From Chionoecetes opilio (lineage: Eukaryota; Arthropoda; Malacostraca; Decapoda; Majidae), in contig JACEEZ010020933.1 of the NCBI GenBank assembly GCA_016584305.1, positions 323,816 to 387,815 of the forward strand: 64,000 bases of DNA, written 5' to 3'. Below are positions 23,562 through 36,935 of the stretch, one piece after another. A program made the position numbers and the translations under genes. The notes beneath the pieces are model-generated. The model searched no databases. It had not been told where the DNA came from and saw nothing but the letters and a program-made list of their open reading frames with translations. The first letter of the stretch is position 1, and every line of letters starts with the position of its first letter.

Positions 23562-24215
23562 TTGGTGGCCCCAATATACGTACATGTTATAACTTTTAGC
23601 ACAAATACATAATATAAACATTCACCCATCCACTCTCTCATCCACACACACATATTTCTTGTTTTCAATAAAAGACTGACACATTGTAATACTTAAGCGC
23701 CATTACTAGCAAAATTAATATCACGTTTGTGCTTTCTTTTACATTCCCTTTCCCATGCTCTTCCCTCTCCCTGTACGTACACAGCAGCCATTGCGCCCTC
23801 CATCCTCGCCCTCCCACTCGCCTACCTCCCCTTACATCATACCCTCCCCCTAACCCCTCCCATTCTCCTACCTCCCCCACACTACCCTCTTAGAATTACG
23901 TTTTAGAGGTAACTGAAGGGATCTGTGAAGGTAGGGAGAAAAAAAGCCCACTAATAAGGGCGGGAAAGGACTCTATAATATTACCCTCCCCAACTCCCCC
24001 CACTCTCCTACCTACCCCCAACTCCACTCCTCTCATTCTCCTTCCTCCCCTTACAACAAGTCCTCCCTATCCCCGCCTTATGAGTGCATATAATCACATC
24101 CATCCCTATCCACACCTCCTCCTCACCCTCCCTTACCTTGCCACGCTTGTATGGTCTGCACAAGCCGCTGGGACATCAACAAAACACTTAATATTCCTTT
24201 AAATGTCGCAGCAAA
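23562..24215. other. right flank of the TIR element, no gene
   Basis: Matches 33,517-34,185 closely. Contains one foldback-arm fragment at 23,895-23,985. Otherwise C-rich and AT-rich spacer. Confidence 0.6.
23895..23985. repeat. foldback-arm fragment
   Basis: Carries TTTTAGAGGTAACTGAAGGG and CCCACTAATAAGGGCGGGAA, matching the outer part of the foldback right arm seen at 30,535-30,610. Confidence 0.8.
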
Positions 24216-24837
24216 CAGCCACCACCACCACCGCCCGGCCGCCGCCACCTCGACACCAGAGCCACCTACCGGGAAGTACCGCAAGTTTTTCCTGCTTCGA
24301 GAACAGCGAGACGGGGCTTTGAACTAATGTCTATCAGTGAATTAACGTTATTCTCTCTACTCTAGTAACTATGGTCTAACTGATTATTATTCATCTTTGA
24401 TTTGAACTATTTACTGATGATTGTTTACGTATGTGTGACCGAGATATGAGTGTTTGTTGTTGTTATTGTTGCTTGAGACAGTGATTCGAGACACGTGAAT
24501 CTGTACCTAAAGACAGCTTCATATAAGTGCTTTAAATCTTTCTCTCTCGGCTAAATATTCGTATATAATCTTACTTATACTACTACTACTACTACTACTT
24601 CCTAACTACTCTAACATACAAAACTCAATCACACCTACATAACCACAGAGAAGGTGACCCAGTACAGGTATACAACACTCCCCCTCCCCGCCCCCCCCCT
24701 TCCACCCCCCACCCCCCTTGCCGTGTAGGTGGATAGGTGTGATCCATCAAGGTGTGTCTTGAGATACAGGCTAGCAGCCTGCCATCAAAAGTCAGGTGTT
24801 TGTTTTGATGTAGCTGTGACATGAACACCTGTGATAG
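24216..24837. other. no gene recognised
   Basis: Contains a GC-rich patch of CCACCACC and CCGCCGCC (24,218-24,260). This segment is present here but not in the parallel version near 34,185. Confidence 0.4.
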
Positions 24838-25007
24838 TGGTGGTAGTAGTAGTAGTAGTAGTAGTATAGTAGTAGTAGTAGTAGTAGTAGTGACGGAATA
24901 GTAGTAGTAGTGTAAGTAGTAGTAGTAGTAGTAGTGACGGAATAGTAGTAGTAGTGTAAGTAGTAGTAGTAGTAGTAGTGGTGACGGAATAGTAGTAGTA
25001 GTAGTGT

Positions 25008-25042
<35 letters not shown>

Positions 25043-25215
25043 ACAGAATAGTAGTAGTAGTGTAAGTAGTAGTAGTAGTAGTAGTAATAGTAGTAGTATT
25101 AACGGAATTAGTAGTAGCAGTGGAAGTAGTAGTAGTAGTAGTGGTAGAAGTGGAAGTAGTAGTAGTAGTAGTAGTAGTAGTGGAAGTAGTGGAAGTATGG
25201 AAGTAGTAGTAGTAT
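24838..25215. repeat. (GTA)n triplet array (short version)
   Basis: GTA triplets punctuated by GACGGAATA and by GTGTAAG. The minus strand gives long Tyr/Leu/Thr frames that are artefacts. The parallel array at 34,335-36,410 is about five times longer. Confidence 0.95.
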
Positions 25216-25515
25216 AGTCTATTCGCTGTTGAAAGGCGGAAAAGGTTTCCGCCTTCGCACCTTCCCTCCTCTCCCTAATAATAAACACTGAGATTGGCTG
25301 AGATTGGATGGTGGGCGGTATTTCTTAGGGTGGGAGGGGAGATTTCTGCTAATCCTCTCTCTCTCTCTAACTACCATTGTCACTCATATCGATGTACTTG
25401 TTTTATCATCAGCCAATACTCTGTATACCGCGATAACACAGTTATCCTGAAACAGTCTTTTTCACGAAAGTTAATTGTGAATAAAAGTATTGATCTGAAT
25501 CTGAATCTGATCTGA
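25216..25515 (+). other. conserved segment with hairpin and retroposon-like tail
   Basis: Begins with the perfect hairpin GGCGGAAA-AGG-TTTCCGCC (25,235-25,253). It runs through non-coding sequence and ends with GTGAATAAAAGTATTG and TGAATC repeats. The parallel copy is 36,412-36,705. Confidence 0.5.
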
Positions 25516-25624
25516 AAAAAATCGTACTTATTTTTAGCTATAATATATGCGATCATGACTTTGTCTCGTATTACTTATATATCTTTTTATTGAACTATTT
25601 ATATTTATTATAATATATCGATCT

Positions 25625-26259
<635 letters not shown>

Positions 26260-26261
26260 TA

Positions 26262-26710
26262 TACATACATATACATACATACATATACATACATACATAT
26301 ACATACATACATACATATATATATACATATACATATATATAATATATACATATATATATATACATATATATATACATATATATATATATACATATATATA
26401 TATACATATAATATATACATATATATATATCATATATATATCACATACATATATATCATTACATATATATATACATATATAATATACATATTATATACAT
26501 ATATATATATACATAATATAATATACATATATATATATACATATATAATATATATATAATATATAATATCATTATATTATACAATATATAAATCATATAT
26601 ATTATAATATTATTAATACATCTACTATATATTATTATATATACATATATATATATACATAATATATATATACATATATATATATACATTATATATATAT
26701 ACATATAATA
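26262..26710. repeat. (ATAC)n/(TA)n microsatellite
   Basis: ATACATAC passing into TA-rich degenerate repeats up to the single-N join at 26,712. Confidence 0.95.
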
Positions 26711-26711
26711 T

Positions 26712-26712
26712 N
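26712..26712. other. single-N scaffold join
   Basis: One N separates a TA microsatellite from the middle of a reverse transcriptase gene. This is where the second version of the 13,115-26,265 locus begins. Confidence 0.9.
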
Positions 26713-28875
26713 TACTTTGGTCAAATGCCTTACTATCGTCCCGATCTATTATATCTAATCCTTATCATTATCCTTGCCGTCTCCTAAACTTTCCTATAAA
26801 AACTCAATAAATTGGTGAGACATACCTACCCTTGGTGAATCCATGTTTGTGCATCATGATCCAACTCTTGATTATCTAGTGCTCTCTAATGTTTTTTTGG
26901 CAATAATATTCCAATAATTTACCCACCACTGGATGTTAGAACTTACGGGTCGATAATTTACTTTAGTCCTCTGTCTCCCTTCTTAAATATGGGCAAAACA
27001 TTTCCTTCCCTCCCAAAATTACACATCGTCCTATCTCAACCGATTCCTAAACTGTGAAACTAACGACTCACTAACAACCTCCTTCCTTCCTTTAATACCC
27101 TTGTGATACATTTCAATCTTGTCCTGGCGATTTAAAAATGTTTTCATTTTATTTATCCCCTCTCCACCATTTCCCTAGTTATCACAATATCTTTGAGTTT
27201 CTCCTCATCGCCTCCTTTGAACATCCTGTTCACTATCAGGTATCGTCTGTGTATCCTCCTCCGTAAAAACACTTAAGACCTAATCATATTAGACTTACCA
27301 CATCTCCTCATCCGTATTTAATACCTCCCCACTGTCCTGCCTTTAAACGTGCCCAACTCATGTCACTTTTACTTTGTTTTATATACCGTGAACCCTTTTG
27401 GATCCCTTTCGCCTCCTGCTACTTTATCTCATAATTGTTCTACAATCGAGTTAATTCTTCACTGTCCTCGCCATCACGTTCATACTGTTCTTTGTTTTAC
27501 CCAATCCCTGGCCTTGAACCTTAAATACATGTTTCTTTTTTAACTCCAATGTGTGTGTTTTAATTGGTGGTCATCCATTTTGGATCACTCTTTCTGGACC
27601 TTATTTCCCTATAAGGAATTTCTTTTCTGTCCCGTCAATTATATTCACCTTACACTGAGTTGATAATCCTCCTCAACCCCCTCCTACACTTCCATTTCTA
27701 ACCTCTCAATTACTCCTCAGACCTTAACCACTTCCCTGTCTCACCGCTCTAATTACTTCCCTCAGCCATGACCTCACTTCCATATCCCACCCGCGCCAAT
27801 TACCGTCCAGTGTTCCTTCCACATCCTTCATAATTGGCCTTTTCCAAGCTGTCATCGCCCTGTCGTTATCCTGGGAAACTTTTCTTCCTCCCCACCATCC
27901 ACACTCTTTTAATAACCTCCAGGTGTCTTCTTAATCCTTCGTAATAGTGCCCTTTCTGAAATTTAGTATTCGATGCTTATTGCCACTTCACTTTTTCCAA
28001 CTTCCCATTTTAATGCTAAATCTGATCTCATAAAGGTCGCTATTATCTAAAATTCCCCACCGACCTCTACATTGTAACTAAATCGTCTCTATTTGTCAGC
28101 AATAGATCTAGAATTTATCTCCTCTAAGTAAGGCTCCCTTGATTTTCTTGCCTTTAGGAAGTTTCCTGGATTATATTTAACAATTCACTGCTTCGCTGTC
28201 ACCTATTATTAAATCCCAGTCCTAATATCCTAAGATTAAAATCTCACCACACGGCATAGATCTATTATATCTGCAGGCCTTGTTTATTTGTTCCCAATAT
28301 AGGAGCTGAATATCCTCTTTACATAAGTTTGGGAGGCTATACACCTACACCCAAAACCATTTTCTCGTTTCCCTCCGTAACCTCTACCGATTAACTCTAT
28401 GCTGTCATCTGTTTTTTATTACATGTATATCACAACACTTCAATGCCTCTCTTGCATATAAAGCGCAACTCCTCCACCTCGTCTGCCTACTTCTGTCCTT
28501 GTGAAATAACTTTATACCCAGCTATCCTCGACTTCCGGACAAATACGCTTTCCTGACTATCCAACCATGTTTCTGTTAATGCTATTATCTCAAAATCCTC
28601 TACCAATTATTCCTCTCAGGAAATCTATTATTTTTTTTTAAATCTTCCTACAGTTTGTATAGTAACCTTCAAGCAACTCCTCTTCTTTTTGTCAATTTTC
28701 CCCTTTACTTTAACTAACCCCCTCCTCTCTCTCTCTTCTTACGAATCACTTATGTTCCCTGCCTTCTGATACTCCTCTAGTGGTCGCACGTTTCCTTTAA
28801 CCACACAGACCCCCGTGTCTAAACCCGGTTTTCTGTCTTAATCTACAGACCAGGTTCTCTTTGTCTTTCAATCTA
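26713..28875 (-). pseudogene. CR1-like ORF2, second version, shattered by indels
   Basis: Minus-strand homologue of 13,115-15,258. Covers the reverse transcriptase from the DIIYLDFSKAFDKV region upstream through the endonuclease. No frame stays open beyond about 65 codons because of frequent indels. The 3' third, including the catalytic aspartates, is missing since the sequence starts at the N join. Confidence 0.85.
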
Positions 28876-29399
28876 CAGAACCAGATATGAAATTATATAT
28901 TTAGTGCCCATGGGAAGTATTAGAAAGGTTAACGAATCCTGAGATTGAAAGAAAACTTAAACCACTAACAATACAACAACATAATAAAGTAAAATATAAA
29001 CAGACCGGATCAGTAAATTAAATATAAAGGATTGAAAACATTTAAAAAAATGTATTCAGGATATGTGTAAAGACAAGACAAAAAAGTGTTAATGATAATA
29101 GTAAAAAAAAAAATGCAAAGTGAACAGAAAACAAAAAAAATAAAACTGATCGCAACAAGAGATTATAGATGCAATAATATAAAATTGAATACACAGAACA
29201 AACCATTGAATTAAACGAAAGTGAATTCATGACGTTAAAAAATTGCATAATCAGAAATATCATAACATCAAAACTTAACGAACAAACAAACAAACAAATC
29301 AAATAATAACAAACACAAACAAATCTGATTCAGAAAAACAAAACATACAACAAACCTTGGTAACACTGTCCAGCACAAACTCATCACGTTTCCAACTAA
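28876..29399. other. AT-rich flank, second version
   Basis: Counterpart of 15,266-15,770. No gene. Confidence 0.6.
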
Positions 29400-29469
29400 G
29401 GCGCCATTTCAAAAATTACGTCACGCTTTTTCCCCTGGTCCGTTTTTAACCCAAAAAAAAAAAAAAAAA

Positions 29470-30120
29470 AAGAAATCCCCCCCCTTGTCACGGCCTTGTA
29501 ACAATATATCCAGACCCCCTAGACAGTGACGTACACCAGCTAGTACTCCCCCCCTTGTCACTCCTTGTAAGCACATATCCAGACCCCCCTAGACAGTGGA
29601 GGCGTAAACACCACTAGTACTTCGCCCCCCTTTGTCCGCCTTTAACACATAGTCCAGACCCCTAGACAGTGACGTAACACCAGCCTATACTGAAACCTTA
29701 CCCCCCTTGTCACGGCCTTGTACACATATCCAGAACCCCCTAAACAGTGACTGAAACACCGCGCTAGTACTTCCCCCCCTTGTCAACGCCTTGTAACCCA
29801 TATCCAAGACCCCCTAGACAGTGACGTAACACCAGCTAGTACTTCCCCCCCTTGTCCGCCTTGTAACACATATCCATACCCCCCTAGACATGACGTACAC
29901 CAGCTAGTACTCCCCCCCTTGTCACGGCCTTGTAACACATATCCAGACCCCCTAGAACATGGACGTAACACCAGCTAGTACTCCACCCCCTTGTCACCCT
30001 TGTACACATATCACAGACCCCCTAAACAGTGAACGTAACACCAGCTATTACTCCCCCCCTTGTCACGCCTTGTAACACATATCCAGACCCCCTAGACAGT
30101 GACGTAACACTACTAGTACT
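29470..30120. repeat. 69-bp tandem array, second version (~10 copies)
   Basis: Same unit as 15,829-16,375 with many indels, and about two more units. Confidence 0.92.
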
Positions 30121-30164
30121 GCCCCCCTCAAATTTTCTGTTTCCATTTTTTTTTTTTCGAATAC

Positions 30165-30640
30165 AAAAATACAAGGTCTAAGGCCTAAGTACCTACAAAT
30201 GATTGGGCAAAATTCTAGAGTTCCTTTCCCGCCCTTATTAGTGGGGTTTTTTCCTCCAGACCGGCAACAGATCCCCTTCAAGATACCTCTAAAACGTTAT
30301 TATAAAGTGTGGGAGAGGCAAAAACAAGAAAAAAATTTACCTAAACTTAACTCAATAAACTAAACCTAACCTTACCAATAAACCTCCTTGCGAGATCTAA
30401 CGGCGAGAAAGAACTAGAATTTTACCAAGTTAGGTTAGGTTTGGTTAGGTTATATTGAGTTATATTGAGTTAGGTTAGTATTTTTTTTTTTTTTTTTTTT
30501 ACCTCTCCCCAACTTAAAAATAACCTTTGAGAGGTATCGGATCTGTGAAGGTCTGGGGGAAAAAAGCCCACTAATAAGGGCGGGAAAGGACTCTAGAATT
30601 TTACGCAAATTATAATTAGATTTATATTGAAAAATTACGA
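30165..30640. repeat. foldback hairpin element, second version
   Basis: Left arm about 30,165-30,375, right arm about 30,425-30,640. Pairing is better than in the first copy: TTCCCGCCCTTATTAGTGGG on the left faces CCCACTAATAAGGGCGGGAA on the right. Confidence 0.9.
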
Positions 30641-30654
30641 AAATGTTACGTAAC

Positions 30655-31095
30655 ACATTCCGGCATACCCCCTCCCACCCTTACCCCCCTTAACACTTCA
30701 CCATACCCCCTCCCCCACTGTCCCACTCATAACACTTCACCATACCCCCTCCCCCCCACTGTCACACTCATAACACTTCACCATACCCCCTCCCCCCCAC
30801 TGTCACACTCATAACACTTCACCATACCCCCTCCCCCCCACTGTCACACTCATAAAACAATTCACCATAACCCCTCCCCCCCACTGTTACAACTCCATAA
30901 CCACTTTCACCATAAACCCCCTCCTCCCCCACTGTCCCCCATTCACCACTCATAACACTTCACCATAACCCCCTCCCCCACTGTCTCACTGCATAACACT
31001 TCAATTCACCATACCCCCTCCCCCAATTCTTCCCACCAAACACTTCACCATACCCCCTCGCCCCCACTGTCCCACTCATAACACTTCACCATACC
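30655..31095. repeat. 41-bp C-rich array, part 1
   Basis: About ten units of the CACTTCACCATACCCCC repeat, directly after the foldback. Confidence 0.92.
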
Positions 31096-31099
31096 TTCC

Positions 31100-31990
31100 C
31101 ATTGGAACACAGTCTGCCGTAAACATATTGCATGGAGACTTAGATAAACTTAACCGCGTGGGCAGTCAGATGGCAGAATGGGAATTTAATATTGATAAAT
31201 GTAGCGTTATGAATGTTTTTTGGTAAGAAAAACCCTGGGTAATAGATACACCATAAGCAATGTATCGCTGAAAAGTCAGAAGGGAAAAAAGATTTGGAGT
31301 GAGGGTGAGCCCAGACCTCCGACCTAGGAAACAATGTATTGAGGCCAGAAAATAGAGCGAAATCGAAGGTATTAGGACTTCCATTACCAGAAGTGTTAAA
31401 AGTTAGAAGTGCGGAATTATTCTAAGCTTTATCTGGCTCTAGTATCAGGCCTCACCTAGACTATGCAGTTTTCAAGTTTTTGGTCCTCCATATTACAAGA
31501 TGGATATAGTGTGTTAGAAAAAAGTGCAGAAAGGATACCAAAATGATCAAGGGCTGCGTAACTTTAGTTATGAAGGAGATTGAAGTTATTAAAATTCCAC
31601 TCACTCCCGAGAGACGCAGAGTACGGGGCGATCTGATAGAAGTTTTTAAGTTGTATAAAGGGATTAAATAAAGGAGAGGTAGGAAAAGTTCTTATACTAC
31701 GGCTTTTAACCAGGGTGAACAAGAAGTAAACGGATTTCAAGCTGGAAAGCGTAGATTTAGAAGAAATAGGGAAAAAACTGGTTCACAAATAGTGTGGTGA
31801 ATGAGTGGATGGTCTCAGTAACAGGTAGTTAGTTCGTATCTTACGGGAGCTTTAAAGGGAGCTGGATAAGTTCATGGATGGGGATGAAGGTGGATGTATG
31901 TAGTGTTAGTGACAGGACACATACCACGTGTTAGGCCTCGGCGGCCTCTTGTAGCTTCCTTATTTTCTTATGTTCTTTGTTCTTATGTTT
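31100..31990 (+). pseudogene. 5'-truncated CR1-like ORF2 3' fragment
   Basis: Plus-strand counterpart of the 3' end of the CR1-like element (matches 12,840 down to 11,998). It starts after the FADD motif, runs through the C-terminal domain in broken frames, and ends with GTAGCTTCCTTATTTTCTTATG and octamer-type tail repeats at 31,960-31,990. It lies inside the 41-bp array, opposite in orientation to the LINE at 26,713. Confidence 0.85.
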
Positions 31991-31994
31991 CTTA

Positions 31995-33470
31995 TAACCC
32001 CCTCCCCCCCCACTGTCCACTCCTACCACTTACCATACCCGCCTCCCCCCCCCTTAAAACTTCACCAAATACCCCCCTCCCCCCACTGTCACCTCTTAAC
32101 CCTTCACCCTACCACCCCCTCCCCCCCTTATCCCTCTTAAAATACTTCAACCATACCCGCTCCCCCCCACTGTCACAACTCATAGCACTTCACCATACCC
32201 CCCCTCCCCCTCCCTGTCACACTCATATACACTTCACCATACCGCCTTCCCCCCCCACTGTCCCCCTCATAACACTTCACCATACCCTCTCCCCCACTGT
32301 CACACACTCATAACACTTCACCATATCCCCCTCCCCCCCACTGTCCCCTCATAACACTTCACCATACCCCATACCCTCCCACTGCCCAACCATAACACTT
32401 CACCATATCCCCTCCCCCCCACATGCACACTCATTAACCTTTCACCATACCCCCTCCCCCCACTGTCCACTCATCACACTTCACCATACCCCCCTCCCCC
32501 CCACTGTCACACTCTAACCACTTCACTATACCCCCTTCCCCCCACGTCCCACTCATGACACTTCACTATAACCACCCCCTCCCCCCCACTGTCCCATTCA
32601 TAAACACTTCACCAGACCCCCTCCCCCCCCACTGTCACCTCAATACACTTCACCATAACCCCTCCCCCCACTGTCACACTCAATAACACTTCACCTACCC
32701 TCCCCCCCACTGTCCAACACTGCATGTAACACTTCACCATACCCCTGCACCCCCACTGTCCCACTCATAACACTTCACCATACCCCCTGCCCCCCCACTG
32801 ATCAACACTCATAACACCTTCACCATACCCCCTCCCCCCCACTGTCCACAACTCATAACACTTCACCATAACCCCCCTCCCCCACTGTCCCCCTCATAAA
32901 CACTTCACCATACCCCCTCCCCCCCAGCTGTCACACTCATACACTTCACCATACCTACCCCCCTCCCCCCCACTGTCACCTCATAACACACCTTTCACCA
33001 GACCCCCTCCCCCCCCACCTGTCACACCTCATAACACTTGCACCATAACCCCCCCCCCCACTGTCCACACTCATAACACTTCACCAACTCCCTCCCCCCA
33101 CTGTCACACTCATACACTTCACACACCCCCTCCCCCCCACTGTCCACACTCATAACAATTCACACCATACCCCCTCCCCCTCCACTGTCCCACTCATAAC
33201 ACTTCACCCTACCCCCCTCCCCCCACTGTCACACTCATAACACTTCACCATACCCCCTCCCCCCCACTGTCACACTCATCACACTTCACCATACACCCTC
33301 CCCCCCCACTGTCACGCTCATACACTTCACCATATATCCCCTCCCCCCACCTGTCACACTCATTAACACTTCACCATAACCCCCTCCCCCCACTGTCACA
33401 CTCATAACACTTCACCAATACCCCCTCTCCCCCCATACCCACCTTAACACTTCACCATACCCCCCTTTTC
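31995..33470. repeat. 41-bp C-rich array, part 2
   Basis: About 35 units of the same repeat as part 1, with many indels. The Pro/Ser/Leu open frame at 31,894-32,313 is an artefact. Confidence 0.93.
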
Positions 33471-33516
33471 CTTCCCCCCTCTCCTATAGGCGGTTAACGT
33501 AATCTCTGAAGGCCCC

Positions 33517-34334
33517 TTGGTGGCCCCAATTACGTACATGTTACAACTTTTACCACAAATACATAATGTAAAACATTCACCAGACCACTTTCTCATCCAC
33601 AACACATATTTCCTTGTTTTCAATAAAAGACTGACACATTTGTATCCTTAAGCGCCATTACTAGCAAAATTAATATCACGTTTGTGCTTTCGTTTTACAT
33701 TCCCCTTTCCCAGGCTATTCCCTCTCCCTGTACGTTACACAGCAGCCATTGCGCCCATCCATCCTCGCCCTCCCACTCGTTACCCTCCCCCTTAACATCA
33801 TACCCTCCCCCTAAACCCATTCCCAATTCTCCTACCTCCCCCACCCTACCTCTTAGAATTGAGTTTTTAGAGGTATCTGAATGATCTGTAAGGTAGGGAG
33901 AAAAAAAGCCCACTACTAAGGGCGGGAAAGGACTCTTATAATGTTCCCTCCCCAACTCCCCCCACTCTCCTACCTAGCCCCCCCAACTACTCCACTCCTC
34001 TCATTCTCCTTCCTACCCTTACAACAGTCTCCCTATCTCTGCCTTATGAGTGCATATATCACATCCATCCCTATCCCCACAACCTCCTCCTCCACCCTCC
34101 CTTACCTTGCCCCACGCTTGTATGTTCTGCCAGCAACCGGTGGGACATCCACAAACACTTATATTCCTTTAAATTTCGCAGCAATTTCTTCTGAGTGACA
34201 ATAATTTCGTTTACATTTGACGCCAGTACAACCCCAATGGAAAAAAAATTGGACACACAATATATAATAAGAAGATAACACAGGGATAATATATACTTTT
34301 TAAAGCATCAGTTGTTAAATTGTAACGAATTTTG
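33517..34334. other. TIR-element right flank, second version
   Basis: Matches 23,562-24,215 and includes a foldback-arm fragment at 33,858-33,945. From about 34,185 it departs from the first version. No gene. Confidence 0.6.
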
Positions 34335-35257
34335 TATAAGTATTCCACAAGTAGTGGGTGTAGTAGTATAGTAGTATAGTAGTAGGAGTAGTAGTAGTAG
34401 TAGTTAGTATTATAGTAAGTAGTAATGACGGAATAGTATATTAGTGTAAGTAGTAGTAGTAGTAGTGTGTAGTAGTAGTAGTAGTGACGGAATAGTAGTA
34501 GTAGTTTTAAGTATTAAGTAGTGTAGTAGTGTAAGTAGTAGTAGTATAGTAGTGACGGAAAATAGTAGTAGTGTAGTGTAAGTAGTAGTATAGTAGTAGT
34601 GTAGTAGTAGTAGTGCGGAATATAGTAGTAGTAGTGTAAGTAGTAGTAGTATTAAGTAGTAATAGTATAGTAATAACGAATTAGTAGTAGCATGGAAGTA
34701 GTAGTAGTAGTAAGTGGTAAAGTGGAAGTAGTTGTAGTAGTAGTAGTAGTCGTGGAGTAATGGAATATTGGTAGAAGTGAAGTCGTAGTAGTAGTAGTAG
34801 TAGTGGAAGTAATGGAAGACGTGGAAGTAATGGAAGTAGTAGTAGTAGTAGTGGAAGTAATGGAAGTAGTGGAAGTAATGGAAGTAGTGGAAGTAATGGA
34901 AGTAGTAGTAGTATGGAAGTAATGGAAGTAGTGGAAGTAATGGAAGTAGTGGAAGTAATGGAAGTAGTGGAAGTAATGGAAGTAGTAGTAGTAGTGGAAG
35001 TAATGGAAGTAGCGGTAGAAGTGGAAGTAGTAGTAGTAGTAGTAGTAGTGGAAGTAATGGAAGACGTGAAGTAAGGAAAGTAGTAAGTGTAGGGAAGTAA
35101 TGGAAGTAGCGGTAGAAGTGGAAGTAGTAGTAGTAGTAGTAGTAGTGGAAGTAATGGAAGACGTGGAAGTAATGGAAGTAGTAGTAGTAGTGGAAGTAAT
35201 GGAAGTAGTGGAAGTAATGGAAGTAGTAGTAGTAGTAGTAGTAGTGGAAGTAGTGGA

Positions 35258-35305
<48 letters not shown>

Positions 35306-35539
35306 GGAAGTAATGGAAGTAGTGGAAGTAATGGAAGTAGTAGTAGTAGTAGTAGTAGTAGTAATGACGTAATAGTAGTAGTAGTGTAAGTAGTAGTAGT
35401 AGTAGTAGTAGTAGTGTAGTAGTAGTAATGACGGAATAGTAGTAGTAGTGTAAGTAGTAGTAGTAGTAGTAGTGACGGAATAGTAGTAGTAGTGTAAGTA
35501 GTAGTAGTAGTAGTAGTGACGGAATAGTAGTAGTAGTGT

Positions 35540-35583
<44 letters not shown>

Positions 35584-36410
35584 ACGGAATAGTAGTAGTA
35601 GTAGTGTAAGTAGTAGTAGTAGTAGTAATAGTAGTAGTAATAACGGAATTAGTAGTAACAGTGGAAGTAGTAGTAGTAGTAGTGGTAGAAGTGGAAGTAG
35701 TAGTAGTAGTAGTAGTGGTAGTGGAAGTAATGGAAGTAGTGGAAGTAGTAGTAGTAGTGGTAGAAGTGGAAGTAGTAGTAGTAGTAGTAGTAGTGGAAGT
35801 AATGGAAGTAGTGGAAGTAATGGAAGTAGTAGTAGTAGTAGTAGTGGTAGAAGTGGAAGTAGTAGTAGTAGTAGTAGTAGTGGAAGTAATGGAAGTAGTG
35901 GAAGTAATGGAAGTAGTAATAGTAGTGGAAGTAATGGAAGTAGTAGTAGTAGTGGAAGTAGTAGTAGTAGTGGAAGTAGTAGTAGTAGTAAGTAGTAGTA
36001 GTAGTGGAAGTAATGGAAGTAGTGGAAGTAATGGAAGTAGTGGAAGTAATGGAAGTAGTAGTAGTAGTAGTAGTAGTGGAAGTAGTGGAAGTAGTAGTAG
36101 TAGTAGTGGAAGTAATGGAAGTAGTAGTAGTAGTAGAAGTAGTAGTAGTAGTGGAAGTAATGGAAGTAATGGAAGTAGTGGAAGTAATGGAAGTAGTAGT
36201 AGTAGTAGTAGTAGTGGAAGTAATGGAAGTAGTAGTAGTAGTAGTGGAAGTAGTGGAAGTAATGGAAGTAGTAGTAGTAGTAGTGGAGTAGTTGGAAGTA
36301 ATGGAATAGAGTAGTAGTAGTGGAAGAGTGGAAGTAATGGATAGTGGTAGTGGTAGTAGTAGTGGACGTAATGGAAGTATGGAAGTAGTGGGAAGTAGTA
36401 GTAGTATATC
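34335..36410. repeat. (GTA)n/(GGAAGTAAT)n triplet array, long version
   Basis: About 2.1 kb of GTA triplets with GGAAGTAAT and GGAAGTAGT higher-order blocks and GACGGAATA punctuation. Minus-strand frames up to 590 codons (Leu/Tyr/His) and plus-strand Val/Glu/Ser frames arise only because the unit is a triplet. Confidence 0.95.
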
Positions 36411-36704
36411 TATTAGCTTGTTTAAAGGCGGAAAAGGTTTCCGCCCTTCGCACCTTCCCTCCTCTCCCTAATAAATAAACAACTGCGATTTGGGGGCTGA
36501 GATTGGATGGTGGGCGGTAAATTTCTTAGGGTGGGATGGGAGATTTCTGCTAATCCTCTCTCTCTCTCCTAACTACCGATTGTCACTCATATCGATGTAC
36601 TTGTTTTATCATCAGCCAATACTCCTGTATACCGCGATAACACAGTTATCCTGAAACAGTCCCTTTTTCACGAACGTTTTGTGGAATAAAAGTATTGACT
36701 CTGA
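36411..36704 (+). other. hairpin segment, second version
   Basis: Counterpart of 25,216-25,515. The perfect hairpin is at 36,427-36,445. Confidence 0.55.
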
Positions 36705-36935
36705 AATCTCTCTCTCTCTCTCTCGCTCTACTCTCCTCTCTCTCTCTCTCCTCCTCCTCTCTCTCTCTCTCCTCTGTCTCTTCTCTCTCTCTCTCTCATC
36801 CCATCTCTCTCCTCCATCTCATCCTTCTCTCCTCTCCTCTCTCTCTCTCCTCTTCTCTCCCCCCCACCTTTCCTCTCTCTCTCTCTCTCTCTCTCCCTCC
36901 TCTCTCCTCTCTCATCCTTCTCTCTCTCTCTCTCT
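36705..36935. repeat. (CT)n tract, second version
   Basis: CT-rich tract twice as long and far more interrupted than its counterpart at 25,630-25,744. Confidence 0.95.

Larger units (their letters stand above)
29400..33516. mobile_element. TIR element with array-filled interior (continuous copy, ~4.1 kb)
   Basis: Left end GGCGCCATTTCAAAAATTACG (29,400) and right end TTAACGTAATCTCTGAAGG (to 33,516) form an inverted pair of about 25 bases. The interior, in order, is the 69-bp array, a foldback, the 41-bp array, an inserted CR1-like 3' fragment, and more 41-bp array. No transposase was found. Confidence 0.72.

Noticed and set aside
34681..36453. 590-codon minus-strand frame rich in Leu, Tyr, His and Thr
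   Set aside because: It is open only because the underlying repeat is a GTA/GGA triplet array; frames on the other strand are equally long and equally meaningless.
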